Below are positions 7,381 to 15,459 of a DNA stretch of 40,850 bases, piece after piece. Source of the DNA: Clostridia bacterium (lineage in GTDB: Bacteria > Bacillota > Clostridia > UBA1381 > UBA9506); assembly GCA_017507525.1 (NCBI GenBank), contig JAFWAT010000031.1, positions 1 to 40,850 on the forward strand, in the 5' to 3' direction. A model generated the notes under the pieces. The model saw only the letters and a program-made list of their open reading frames with translations. It made no database searches and was not told where the DNA came from. A program made the translations under genes and the position numbers. Position 1 is the stretch's first letter. Every line of letters begins with the position of its first letter.

Positions 7381-8937
7381 ATGATGCAGATTGATTTTCA
7401 AAAAGAAAATTTACATGTCAGTGAATTGGCAGCCAATCAGGCAGCAAGCCTGCTTGTTGAAGGGGATGTAATTGTTCCCGATATTAAGCCGGATGTAAAA
7501 GAGGTTTTGCTGACAGAAGCAACAGCAGTTGTGACAAACCATAGTTTTGCAGAGGGAAAATTAAGCTTTTCGGGTGTTACAGCGGTGAAAATTTTGTATA
7601 TTCCGGAAGGCGATAGCGACGGTGCCAAAAGCATTGATGCCAAGTTTGAATTTAAAGATGTGATAGAACTGGCAAAAGAGGACATGGCTGATGTGAACGT
7701 AAAAGCGCAGGTGGAGCATGCTGAGTTTTCTCTCATTAACTCCCGTAAGCTTAACATGAAGGTTGTGGTAGCGGTTTCTGCCAAATGTTACAGACGAAAA
7801 GAGGTCGTGCTGCTGTCTGATGCAGCAAAAGACTGTCCCCTCAAGGTCCGTACCCGCGCCTTGTCTTCCTATCAGGTCATTGCAGACACGTCGCGGGAAC
7901 TGGTGGTTTCTGAAACGCTGGAAATCCCGGCGGCAAAACCGGATGCCGATGAAATTATTAAACTGAGCGCCAAGGCTTTTCGGGGCGAATGTAAAATTAT
8001 GTCCGGCAAGATGATTTTAAAAGGTGCATTGGTCGTACATACCCTGTATCAAAGTCTGGACCCGGAAGACGGCATCCATACCATGGAACATGAATTGCCC
8101 TTTGGTGAAATGGTAGAGGTTGAGGGGCTTGATGATGCTTGTCTTTGCAATGTTTCCTATGAGATCAAGGATGTTTATTACGTATTAAAGGATGATTTAA
8201 ACGGTGACCCAAGAGTTATTTCTTTGGATGTCGTGCTTCGTGCCGATATTTTGGCATCGAAAATACAGGATGCACAATGCATTGAGGATTGCTACAGCGT
8301 ATCAGGGCGTGCAGAAGTGGCTCGTGACAAAATGCAGCTTGATGAACTTTTGTGTGAGGGAATCAGCCATTTAAGCTTGAAAGAAATTCTCACCGTGCCG
8401 GAAGGTGTGCCGGCTGCAAGTGCTGTGTACAGCTTAGACTGTAAGCCTAAGGTACAGGAGCTTTTGGTGGCAGATGAAAAACTGATTATCCGTGGCAAGC
8501 TTACGACCTTTGTTCTTTACGGCAGCGCAGAGGGTGAAGCGCCGCTGTATAGCTTAATGGGCGAATTTAATTTTGAACATTCCGTTCCTGCAGAAGGCGC
8601 TGATGAAACCGCTTTTTGCGAATGCGGTGTAACTGACCAGAATATTAGTTTTACGCTAAACGCTGCTTCAGAAATTGAATTGCGGTGTGTGTTAGAGTTT
8701 TATACCCGTGCCGTTCGAAAGCAGGAGATTGAACATATCACCGGCTGTGAATTAATGGAAGATGAATCCGGCCAAACCGAAAGTCGGGGACTTGTGATTT
8801 ACTTTGCGCAAAAGGGCGATACACTGTGGGATGTTGCCAAGCATTACCGGATTGACCAGGATACAATTATGCAGCTCAATCAAATGGATAACGGGCAGAT
8901 TCTCGCAGGACAGAAGATTTTGATTCCCGGAAGATAA
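7381..8937 (+). CDS. SipL-like spore coat assembly protein (DUF3794 repeats plus LysM)
   Basis: The protein has about 518 residues, close to SipL of Clostridioides difficile. An N-terminal DUF3794 (SPOCS) region has the recognisable motif VEGDVIVPDIKPDVKEVL, repeated weaker copies fill the middle, and a C-terminal LysM domain covers the last ~50 residues (YFAQKGDTLWDVAKHYRIDQ, then AGQKILIPG). SipL recruits the coat ATPase SpoIVA to the forespore surface through its LysM domain, so a role in coat morphogenesis is likely. GGAGGAG at 7371-7377 supports starting at ATG 7381 or 7384; an upstream ATG at 7366 has a weaker AGAGGA site. No sigma-A promoter was obvious, which would fit a sporulation sigma factor. 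Confidence 0.9.
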   Translation: MMQIDFQKENLHVSELAANQAASLLVEGDVIVPDIKPDVKEVLLTEATAVVTNHSFAEGKLSFSGVTAVKILYIPEGDSDGAKSIDAKFEFKDVIELAKEDMADVNVKAQVEHAEFSLINSRKLNMKVVVAVSAKCYRRKEVVLLSDAAKDCPLKVRTRALSSYQVIADTSRELVVSETLEIPAAKPDADEIIKLSAKAFRGECKIMSGKMILKGALVVHTLYQSLDPEDGIHTMEHELPFGEMVEVEGLDDACLCNVSYEIKDVYYVLKDDLNGDPRVISLDVVLRADILASKIQDAQCIEDCYSVSGRAEVARDKMQLDELLCEGISHLSLKEILTVPEGVPAASAVYSLDCKPKVQELLVADEKLIIRGKLTTFVLYGSAEGEAPLYSLMGEFNFEHSVPAEGADETAFCECGVTDQNISFTLNAASEIELRCVLEFYTRAVRKQEIEHITGCELMEDESGQTESRGLVIYFAQKGDTLWDVAKHYRIDQDTIMQLNQMDNGQILAGQKILIPGR

Positions 8938-8992
8938 ACATTCAGTCATTGTGTCATTTTATGGTAAGCTTGCATATGATATGGTATAGAGA

Positions 8993-9046
8993 AGGAATCT
9001 CATATTCCTGACCTTGCGTCTTATCCGCCCATAGGCAAGACGCAAG
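8993..9046 (+). other. two adjacent hairpins between the SipL-like and cysteine-rich genes
   Basis: AGGAAT/ATTCCT (8993-8998 with 9004-9009) is followed by a perfect 10-bp stem CTTGCGTCTT/AAGACGCAAG (9013-9022 with 9037-9046) around a 14-base loop. Neither is followed by a T tract, so these are not ordinary terminators. They may form a leader structure for the downstream gene or a processing site. Confidence 0.5.
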
Positions 9047-9084
9047 CACGATAGAATATGTGGGCAGAAAGGTATGGATTTTAT

Positions 9085-9927
9085 ATGAATGAAAAAATGC
9101 GTAACCCCTACGGTGGTGGCTGCAATGACCCCAAGGAAGCAGTCTGCATACATACCGATAAAATTTATGATTCCTGCAAAGATAAGGACTGTATTGAAGA
9201 TGCCCGGGTGTATTTCACAGCAGCTGCACAGGAAGTGATTGACAGAGCCGTAAACGTCAAATGCAGAAAATCAGAAATTATCTGGGTGTTTTCTGATGTA
9301 GAGCCGGTGCCCTTTAACCGCGGTTATTTCACGGTGGATTTAAAGTTTTTCTTTAAAATCACCTTAGATGCTTTCACCGGCGTGGGCAAACCCTGCAAGG
9401 TTGAGGGCCTCGCCAGCTTTGACAAAAAGGTGATTCTGTTCGGCTCAGAAGGCTCTGCTAAGGTCTTTGAATCCCGCTACAGCTATGACAGCTTTGATGA
9501 ACAATTGTGGCAGAAAACCAACATGCCAAAAGCAGTCGTTGAGGTGGTTGATCCGTTGTGCTTGGCAGCTAAGGTGGTAGATAGCCACGATAAGCTCTGC
9601 TGTTGCTGCGAAGAGCTGGACTTTTCCAGAATTCCGCAATGTGTTTGCAACGTTTTTGATGATGCACTGGTTTTAGGCGGAGACAGAAAGCGTGTGTTTG
9701 TTTCCATCGGTCTTTTCTCCATTGTTAAGATTGAAAGAAGCGTACAGCTTTTGATTCCTGCTTATGATTTCTGCGTGCCTCAAAAAGAGTGCGTAGCATC
9801 CAGCGAAGACAGCCCCTGCGACTTATTTGAGCAGATTGAATTCCCCTTTGATGAGTTCTTTCCGCCGGAAAAAGACGATTGCAAATTTGAAAATTTATCC
9901 GATTTGCGCCAGAGCTGTTGTAATTGA
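9085..9927 (+). CDS. cysteine-rich conserved protein of unknown function
   Basis: About 280 residues with 19 cysteines, including LCCCCEE in the middle and a terminal SCCN. No signal peptide or membrane segment is visible. The N-terminal motif DKIYDSCKDKDCIEDARVYF resembles a conserved protein seen in many spore-forming Clostridia, but I cannot attach a function. Cysteine richness and the position directly after the SipL-like gene suggest a spore coat or exosporium component cross-linked through disulphides or metal; this is inference. ATG 9085 is preferred over the in-frame ATG at 9058 because it follows an AGAAAGG site and yields the conserved-looking start. It ends before a strong terminator. 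Confidence 0.8.
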   Translation: MNEKMRNPYGGGCNDPKEAVCIHTDKIYDSCKDKDCIEDARVYFTAAAQEVIDRAVNVKCRKSEIIWVFSDVEPVPFNRGYFTVDLKFFFKITLDAFTGVGKPCKVEGLASFDKKVILFGSEGSAKVFESRYSYDSFDEQLWQKTNMPKAVVEVVDPLCLAAKVVDSHDKLCCCCEELDFSRIPQCVCNVFDDALVLGGDRKRVFVSIGLFSIVKIERSVQLLIPAYDFCVPQKECVASSEDSPCDLFEQIEFPFDEFFPPEKDDCKFENLSDLRQSCCN

Positions 9928-9935
9928 CAATATGG

Positions 9936-9962
9936 AAAAAGCCGCCCTCGGGCGGCTTTTTT
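9936..9962. terminator. bidirectional Rho-independent terminator
   Basis: GCCGCCC (9941-9947) pairs with GGGCGGC (9950-9956), flanked by an A tract on the left and a T tract on the right. It serves the cysteine-rich gene and the converging alanine racemase gene. Confidence 0.93.
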
Positions 9963-9966
9963 ATAT

Positions 9967-11127
9967 TTACGGTTGTATGATTTCTCCGTTTTTATAATAC
10001 ACTCGTTTTACTCTTGGCATAATGGTGCATACCACTTCATAGTTAAAGCTATGGCACATGGCGCCAAATTCTTCGGCAGTTATACGCGCGCCTTGGTTTT
10101 CACCCAGAATAATAGCGTGCATACCGACGAAAACGCCATCAATGTCTGTCACATCTACCATAATCTGGTCCATGCAAACCTTACCCACAATCGGTGCTTT
10201 TTTACCGTTTATCAGCACATACCCTACGCCGGTCAAAGAGCGGTTAAAGCCATCGGCGTAACCGATGCTGACAGTTGCAATTTTTCTCGGAGAGGGCGCT
10301 TCATAAATGTGACCGTAACCAATTTTAAAACCCTTGGGCACTTCTTTTATGTGCACCACATGGCTGACAACCTCCATGGCAGGAATCAGGTCTATTTTGC
10401 TCATATCCATCTCATCAGAAGGCGCCAGACCGTAAAGGGCGATGCCAAGACGACACATATCATATTGCTTTGCAAAATCCATAGTTCCTGCACTGTTGCA
10501 GATGTGCTTTATGGGGATGTTCACGCCCCGCTTTTCCAGCCGTTCAATAAAGCAATCAAACAGCTCGGTTTGCTGCAGGGCATCCGCTTTGTCAAAGCAA
10601 TCCGCACAGGCATAATGGCTAAAGAGCCCCTCAAGGGTAATGCCGGCAAGCTGTGAGATTTCCTTAACACAGTCGGCACTGGTGGCGTCCGGGGTAAATC
10701 CTATCCGACCCATACCGGTATCGATGGCTACATGAACCTTTGCTTTTTTACCTCTGTTTGCTGCCGCATTAGAAAGAAGCCTTGCCTCGTCAAGGTTATA
10801 GATTGTTGCAGTCATGTCATTGTCAATCATGACATCAAACAGCGTAGGGCTTGTGTATGAAAGAATGAGAATCGGTTTACAAATTCCGCTTTTCCGCAGT
10901 ACAATGCCCTCGTCAAGACTGGCCACCGCCAGATAGTCCACATCATTTTCAATATGTTTGCTAACCGTCACACTTCCGTGACCATAAGCATCAGCCTTGA
11001 CCACTGCCATAGTCATGACACCCTCGCTTATGCAGGATTTAAGCTGGTTTAAATTATGGGTGATGGCGCTGAGATTCACCGCAGCATAGCTTCTGTAGTA
11101 TCTTTGATCAATATAAGCAGATGTCAT
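9967..11127 (-). CDS. alr: alanine racemase
   Basis: The 386-residue PLP enzyme converts L- to D-alanine for peptidoglycan. The PLP-binding lysine lies in AVVKADAYGHG (Lys44), and the catalytic tyrosine region VSIGYADGFNRSL is present in the C-terminal half, as are GRIGF and CMDQIMVDVT. The start chosen is ATG 11127 (MTSAYIDQRY), which gives the usual length and follows AGAAAGG; the frame stays open upstream to 11196 but without a good ribosome binding site. It lies downstream of a D-amino-acid aminotransferase gene, so the pair provides D-alanine and possibly D-glutamate. Confidence 0.96.
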   Translation of the reverse strand: MTSAYIDQRYYRSYAAVNLSAITHNLNQLKSCISEGVMTMAVVKADAYGHGSVTVSKHIENDVDYLAVASLDEGIVLRKSGICKPILILSYTSPTLFDVMIDNDMTATIYNLDEARLLSNAAANRGKKAKVHVAIDTGMGRIGFTPDATSADCVKEISQLAGITLEGLFSHYACADCFDKADALQQTELFDCFIERLEKRGVNIPIKHICNSAGTMDFAKQYDMCRLGIALYGLAPSDEMDMSKIDLIPAMEVVSHVVHIKEVPKGFKIGYGHIYEAPSPRKIATVSIGYADGFNRSLTGVGYVLINGKKAPIVGKVCMDQIMVDVTDIDGVFVGMHAIILGENQGARITAEEFGAMCHSFNYEVVCTIMPRVKRVYYKNGEIIQP

Positions 11128-11222
11128 GATTTCACGACCTTTCTGAAATAGCCTTGCGTATAGGCATTGCCGTAATGCCTTCGTTTTACAAAGCATCTCA
11201 TATTTTTTTCATATCCATTTTA

Positions 11223-12065
11223 TTATTTAGTTTCTTCGTAGAATTCACGCATAACTTCACCTTGAAGGGCTTTGAGGAGTTCGGGCGCTTTGCCGCCAAC
11301 GGGCTTGCCGTCAATTTCTTCGGCACTGAGGCAGAAGGTGCTTGCAGAGGAGATAATGATTTCATCTGCGTTCATGAGTTCATCTACGGTAAAGGGTGTT
11401 TCGCTAACTGCAATGCCAAGCTTTTTGCAGGCTTTAATCAGATGAGCTCTTGCGATACCGGGCAGAATGAGATGGTCTGTGGGTGCGGTCATAAACACAC
11501 CGTCTTTTATAATATGAACATTACTGTGTGCACATTCTGTTACCCTGTCGCCGCTATGAAGAACGGCCTCATGACAGCCGGCTTCTTTTGCTTTCTGAGA
11601 TGCCATAACTGAGGGAATCAGGTTCAGGGTTTTGATGTTACAATGTAAAAAACGTGTATCTTCTAAGGTAATCAGCTTAACCTTTTTATATACGTCAATA
11701 ACGTCCTTGTGGGTTATGGTAATCCAGAGATTACCCTTTGAACCATCCTCTAAAAAGACATGGTCTCTTTTGCCGGTGCCTCTGGTTACCTGCCAATAAA
11801 CAAAGTTTTCACCGGTATCCATTTTGGAAAGCATATCGTTTAAGATATCTTTCATTTCCTGCTTTGTCTGTGCAATTTCAATTCTTAAAAGGGCAGCACT
11901 GTTATAAAGGCGGTCGATGTGCTCATCTAAAGCGAAGATTTTGTAATTACGGCTGCTGGTTGCATCATAGACACCGTCACCGAAATAACAAACTCTGTCA
12001 TTCATAGGGATTGACATTTCTTCGATTTCACCAAATCTGCCATTATAATAGCCCAGATTTTTCAT
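11223..12065 (-). CDS. dat: D-amino-acid aminotransferase, class IV PLP enzyme
   Basis: A 280-residue member of the branched-chain/D-amino-acid aminotransferase fold. The PLP lysine is Lys145 in LHCNIKTLNLIPSVMASQKA, with Glu177 in the following VTE, the same positions as in the Bacillus D-alanine aminotransferase. DTRFLHCNIK matches the D-specific group better than branched-chain enzymes. It would interconvert D-alanine and 2-oxoglutarate with pyruvate and D-glutamate for peptidoglycan. It lies about 95 bases upstream of alr on the same strand. GGGG nine bases before the ATG is a usable ribosome binding site. An aminodeoxychorismate lyase is the main alternative, made unlikely by the Dat-like residues and neighbour. 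Confidence 0.88.
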   Translation of the reverse strand: MKNLGYYNGRFGEIEEMSIPMNDRVCYFGDGVYDATSSRNYKIFALDEHIDRLYNSAALLRIEIAQTKQEMKDILNDMLSKMDTGENFVYWQVTRGTGKRDHVFLEDGSKGNLWITITHKDVIDVYKKVKLITLEDTRFLHCNIKTLNLIPSVMASQKAKEAGCHEAVLHSGDRVTECAHSNVHIIKDGVFMTAPTDHLILPGIARAHLIKACKKLGIAVSETPFTVDELMNADEIIISSASTFCLSAEEIDGKPVGGKAPELLKALQGEVMREFYEETK

Positions 12066-12091
12066 TTTTATTAGCCCCTTTTCGCTATAAT

Positions 12092-12122
12092 AAAAAGCGG
12101 AGTCAACCTTTGGTTGGCTCCG
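12092..12122 (-). terminator. terminator-like hairpin upstream of dat
   Basis: On the minus strand CGGAGCCAACC pairs with GGTTGACTCCG (one G-T pair) around AAA, followed by CTTTTT. It can end the gerM-like transcript; being close before the dat ribosome binding site, it could also attenuate dat. Confidence 0.75.
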
Positions 12123-12269
12123 TTGCCATTTATATTCATTGTAGTCTTTTACACATAATTTGTCAAGTAATATCAGGTAATTTCTTACATATCAATCATT
12201 TTTTTCTGTTTATTTTCAGATTAAAAAATTGACGTACAAGACATATATGACGGAAGCAATGGTTTTTTA

Positions 12270-13199
12270 TTATTTGTGTATCATGCTGACATCCCGTTCA
12301 ATGGGCTCATTAATTGTCATATGGAGATATACGTCTTTTTTCTCCCCTTCAATTAAAAATTGCACCTTATCAATACCGGATAACTCGGTCAGGGAGTTAA
12401 CAATGGAGTAGATTGTTAGTTGTTCTGCAGAGGAACCCACATTATTTTTTGTTACAAAATCAGAGGATAGGTTTACAAAGCATACTTTGTCCTTGGTTTC
12501 AATCGAACGGATTTTAGTTTCCGGCGGCACGGTGTAGCCGGACTCCTGTACCTCGGGTCCGCGGATTAGTTCCTGCATAACCAACTTTTCCAATGAATCA
12601 CCGCGGCGAACCTTTACCCGGCGGATTTCCGGTACTAGGTTTTCTGCGTTCATGTCAGAAAAATAGAGGGTGATGTTGGCTTCGTCTTCCGTCAGCGTGT
12701 CTGCAACAAACACAACATCCGATTCTTTTAAAATGCCTTGTTCCGTTCCGTCTGATGACAGCAATGGCTGCCCTTCAATGGTAACAAGAACCTGGTCAAT
12801 GCCCTGAATGGAACACAAGGATTTTACCACGGAGGCTAGTGCCAAAACATCATAGATGCTTTGTTCATGATAAAATTCTTTTGAAAGATCTACTTTGGCA
12901 AGGGTTTTGTCTGTAGTTACAGATAAAAGTCTTGTTCCCGCACGAACCGTTCTGGACATGTCGGCAGAGACGGGACCTTCGATTAACGTTTCCATAATAT
13001 ATTCAGGCAGCTCCTGTGCTGTTTTATCGCTGACATCAAGAGCCAAGGGCACAAGGTCTGTTCCCTCTGCGTTGGCAAAATACACAACAGCCTTTTTTTG
13101 TGACCCGGAAATAAAATCGGGGCTTGCCTTTCGGGGATTATTACAACCGGTGAGAATCAGCATAACAGCAATGCATATGTAAAAGATTTTTTTCATCAT
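12270..13199 (-). CDS. gerM: GerM-like lipoprotein with two GerMN domains
   Basis: The 309-residue protein begins with a lipoprotein signal MMKKIFYICIAVMLILTGCN; the lipobox cysteine is near residue 19. Two GerMN repeats follow. The first contains VVYFANAEGTDLVPL, LIEGP and KVDLSKEF; the second contains ITLYFSDMNAENLVPE, LIRGP and CFVNLSSDF. GerM of Bacillus is a sporulation and germination lipoprotein that holds the SpoIIIA-SpoIIQ channel together. The ribosome binding site is GAGGAGG six bases before the ATG. The gene precedes dat and alr on the same strand but is separated from dat by a terminator-like hairpin. The symbol is by domain similarity only. Confidence 0.85.
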   Translation of the reverse strand: MMKKIFYICIAVMLILTGCNNPRKASPDFISGSQKKAVVYFANAEGTDLVPLALDVSDKTAQELPEYIMETLIEGPVSADMSRTVRAGTRLLSVTTDKTLAKVDLSKEFYHEQSIYDVLALASVVKSLCSIQGIDQVLVTIEGQPLLSSDGTEQGILKESDVVFVADTLTEDEANITLYFSDMNAENLVPEIRRVKVRRGDSLEKLVMQELIRGPEVQESGYTVPPETKIRSIETKDKVCFVNLSSDFVTKNNVGSSAEQLTIYSIVNSLTELSGIDKVQFLIEGEKKDVYLHMTINEPIERDVSMIHK

Positions 13200-13212
13200 A
13201 ATCTACCTCCTC

Positions 13213-13330
13213 ATCAAACGGTTTTTGCAGACTATAAGCTTACTCTATTTATATCATACTACATACCCATTAAAAAATCGTGACAAATTGATTAAAATTT
13301 TAATATAATTTAAAATTACAACCGTTTGAT
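13213..13330. repeat. perfect 11-bp inverted repeats framing the gerM-like promoter region
   Basis: ATCAAACGGTT at 13213-13223 and AACCGTTTGAT at 13320-13330 are exact reverse complements, about 96 bases apart. The interval is A+T rich and holds the region where the gerM-like promoter must be. No target-site duplication was seen. It could be a pair of regulator sites or a miniature mobile element. Confidence 0.5.
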
Positions 13331-13361
13331 TGTTTGTGGTTTTAAGTCACAAAATTAAGAA

Positions 13362-13384
13362 GGAATTCGTTTTAAACGAATTCC
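13362..13384 (-). terminator. palindrome downstream of zapA, possible weak terminator
   Basis: GGAATTCGTTT and its complement AAACGAATTCC form a nearly uninterrupted palindrome, followed on the minus strand by TTCTTAATTTT, a poor but T-rich tail. It is the only hairpin between zapA and the gerM-like gene. Confidence 0.4.
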
Positions 13385-13478
13385 AGCTCCGCAAATAATG
13401 TATTTCTTATTTTCACAAATTTTTACTGCATCTTTTGTTTTAAAGCGGTCTGCGCTAAATGCGACGGCTTTAAAGGTT

Positions 13479-13778
13479 TTATCTTCTTTTCAGTCGTTCA
13501 ACTTCGGATTCTAAGGCTCTGATTTTTTCTGTATATGCTAAAATATTTTTAGACAACACCTGTTCATTCTTTTTCAGACGAATATAGTCATCAGCTAAAT
13601 TTACGGCGGCTAAAACCGCAATATTAGCCGTGCTGAGAGTAGGGTCAGAGCATGAAACCTGCTGCATTTTTTTATCAACTAAGTCAGAAACGCTCAGCAT
13701 ATATTCCCGGGATTCAGAAGATGCCAGCGTATATTCGCCACCACCTATTTTAACTACTAATTTATTTTTATCAGGCAT
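13479..13778 (-). CDS. zapA: cell division protein ZapA
   Basis: A 99-residue protein with the ZapA layout: an N-terminal beta region (NKLVVKIGGGEYTLASSESR), then YMLSVSDLVDKKMQQV and the segment TANIAVLAAVNLADDYIRLKK. It ends in a coiled coil (LAYTEKIRALESEVERLKRR). ZapA binds and bundles FtsZ at the division ring. AAGGGAG seven bases before the ATG supports the start. It follows carD by about 50 bases, probably on one transcript. Just past its stop, a second reading frame remains open for about 43 codons without a start (see findings). Confidence 0.93.
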   Translation of the reverse strand: MPDKNKLVVKIGGGEYTLASSESREYMLSVSDLVDKKMQQVSCSDPTLSTANIAVLAAVNLADDYIRLKKNEQVLSKNILAYTEKIRALESEVERLKRR

Positions 13779-13828
13779 AGAAGTCTCCCTTCTGTCTGCC
13801 GTGGCAGACGAAAAAGTTGTAACAATTG

Positions 13829-14323
13829 TTACCGGGCCAGCTCTGCTTCTATAATATTATCCATGATTGTTTCAATATTTTGCTGTGAACAGGATTTTGC
13901 TACCACCAGCTCGCTGACTAAAATCTGTTTTGCATTTGAGAGCATTTTTCGCTCGCCGGTAGAAAGCCCCCGCAATTTGTCGCGATACATCAGGTTTTTC
14001 ACAACGGTAACCACGTCTGAAATATTGCCGCTTTTGATTTTAGTCATGTTATCCCGATAGCGCTTGTTCCAATTAGAATCCATGACAATGGCACATGCTT
14101 TAAACTCCTCCAGCACGTGATCGGCTACGTCCGGGTCAATGACTTCACGCAAGCCGATTTCCTCTGCGTTTTGCATGGGAACCATAACTTGCATATCACC
14201 AATGGGAATTCGCATAATATAATACTGCTGCTTTTTGCCCATAATTTCCCGTTCTTCAATTGATTCAATCACACCTGCACCGTGCATGGGATAAACGACT
14301 TTTGAGCCAATATGATACTGCAT
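13829..14323 (-). CDS. carD: CarD family transcriptional regulator
   Basis: A 164-residue protein has an N-terminal RNA-polymerase-interaction domain of the CarD/TRCF type (MQYHIGSKVVYPMHGAGVIESIEE, with YIMRIPIGDMQVMVP) and a helical C-terminal DNA-binding domain (RGLSTGERKMLSNAKQILVSE). CarD stabilises open promoter complexes, often at ribosomal RNA promoters. Start ATG 14323 is nine bases after GGAGG; the GTG six bases upstream is too close to that site. A consensus-like promoter lies just upstream, and zapA follows. Confidence 0.95.
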   Translation of the reverse strand: MQYHIGSKVVYPMHGAGVIESIEEREIMGKKQQYYIMRIPIGDMQVMVPMQNAEEIGLREVIDPDVADHVLEEFKACAIVMDSNWNKRYRDNMTKIKSGNISDVVTVVKNLMYRDKLRGLSTGERKMLSNAKQILVSELVVAKSCSQQNIETIMDNIIEAELAR

Positions 14324-14364
14324 CGCCACAGACCTCCGTCTCAGAGTGGATCAACCTTAATTCT

Positions 14365-14393
14365 ATTGTAATACAAATAAACTTGGATGTCAA
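14365..14393 (-). promoter_or_regulatory. sigma-A promoter of carD-zapA
   Basis: On the minus strand TTGACA (14393-14388) and TACAAT (14370-14365) are separated by 17 bases, about 40 bases before the carD start codon. Confidence 0.85.
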
Positions 14394-14488
14394 GACTCGA
14401 AAAAGAGAAAAATATCCAGCAAAAAATCGAGAATTTGTTGTGAAATTTATCAATTTAGCAAGAATTTTTGCATATTTGGTAAGAGTGT

Positions 14489-14517
14489 TTGCAATTTTCT
14501 ATGAAGTTGTGTATAAT
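14489..14517 (+). promoter_or_regulatory. sigma-A promoter of the nucleotidyltransferase-rdgB unit
   Basis: TTGCAA (14489-14494) and TATAAT (14512-14517) are separated by 17 bases, 39 bases before the start codon. Confidence 0.75.
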
Positions 14518-14556
14518 GTATTTTATAGTAATAAGCGTTAATAGGAGATGAATCAA

Positions 14557-15438
14557 ATGGAAAACAATAAAATTACATTAGCGGTTATGGCTGCCGGCAT
14601 GGGAAGCCGTTTTGGTGGCTTGAAGCAGATTGAACCGGTTGGGCCGAATGGCGAAATTATTATTGATTATTCTGTATATGATGCCAAAAAAGCCGGTTTT
14701 GATAAGGTTGTTTTTATTATTAAGAAAGAAATCGAAAAGGATTTTCGAGAGGTTATGGGCAGACGCATTGAAAAGATGATTGATGTTGATTATGCGTTTC
14801 AGGAACTGGATAAGCTGCCGGAAGGCTTTTCTGTGCCTGATGGAAGAACCAAGCCCTGGGGTACCGGTCATGCCATTTTATGTGCCAGAGATTTAATTGA
14901 TACGCCTTTTGCAGTTATCAATGCTGATGACTACTATGGTTCTTATGCCTACAAAACAATGGCGGAGCATTTAAAAGCGGGCACAGAGGATTACTCAATG
15001 GTGGGCTTTTTGTTAAAGAATACCCTGACTGAAAACGGTACTGTGGCTCGCGGTGTTTGTGAGGCGGAAAACGGATATCTAAAGACCATTACCGAGCGCA
15101 CTAAAATTCAGGATTCTAAGTACACAGAGGATGGAGAAAACTGGATTACTCTGCCGGAGGACACTATTGTTTCCATGAATTTGTGGGGCTTTGATACCTC
15201 TATTTTTACATATTTGGAAAAAGGCTTTACTACTTTCTGTAAGTCAAGATTAACAGAAGAAAAAAGCGAATTTTTCCTGCCCAGCGTGGTAGATTCCTTA
15301 ATTCAAAGCAACGAAAAGAAGGTTCGTGTGCTGTCTACCCCTGAAAAATGGTATGGTGTTACCTACCGCGAGGATAAAGAGATGGTGAAAGCGGCTATGG
15401 AAAAGTTTGTTGCAGAAGGTAAGTATCAGGGAATTTAA
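14557..15438 (+). CDS. sugar-phosphate nucleotidyltransferase family protein
   Basis: A 293-residue member of the NTP-transferase fold. Its N-terminal nucleotide-binding loop VMAAGMGSRFGGLKQIEPVG (residues 8-27) and the later KPWGTGHAI and metal-binding INADDYYG segments are clear. Enzymes of this group join sugar-1-phosphates to nucleotides; the sugar and nucleotide cannot be chosen from sequence. ATG 14557 is preferred to ATG 14548 because the ribosome binding site TAGGAG overlaps the latter. It is followed 21 bases later by rdgB. It is not near the polysaccharide operon, so a general housekeeping role is as likely as a dedicated one. Confidence 0.88.
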   Translation: MENNKITLAVMAAGMGSRFGGLKQIEPVGPNGEIIIDYSVYDAKKAGFDKVVFIIKKEIEKDFREVMGRRIEKMIDVDYAFQELDKLPEGFSVPDGRTKPWGTGHAILCARDLIDTPFAVINADDYYGSYAYKTMAEHLKAGTEDYSMVGFLLKNTLTENGTVARGVCEAENGYLKTITERTKIQDSKYTEDGENWITLPEDTIVSMNLWGFDTSIFTYLEKGFTTFCKSRLTEEKSEFFLPSVVDSLIQSNEKKVRVLSTPEKWYGVTYREDKEMVKAAMEKFVAEGKYQGI

Positions 15439-15459
15439 CAATTACACGGAGGAAACATT

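Noticed and set aside
12092-12122. T-box or amino-acid riboswitch ahead of dat
   Set aside because: Only a single terminator-like hairpin is present, without T-box sequence or specifier stem.
13479-13490. Programmed frameshift at the end of zapA
   Set aside because: Reaching the open downstream frame needs a +1 shift and there is no recognised slippery site or stimulating structure at the stop. A gene remnant is more likely; listed only as a low-interest observation.
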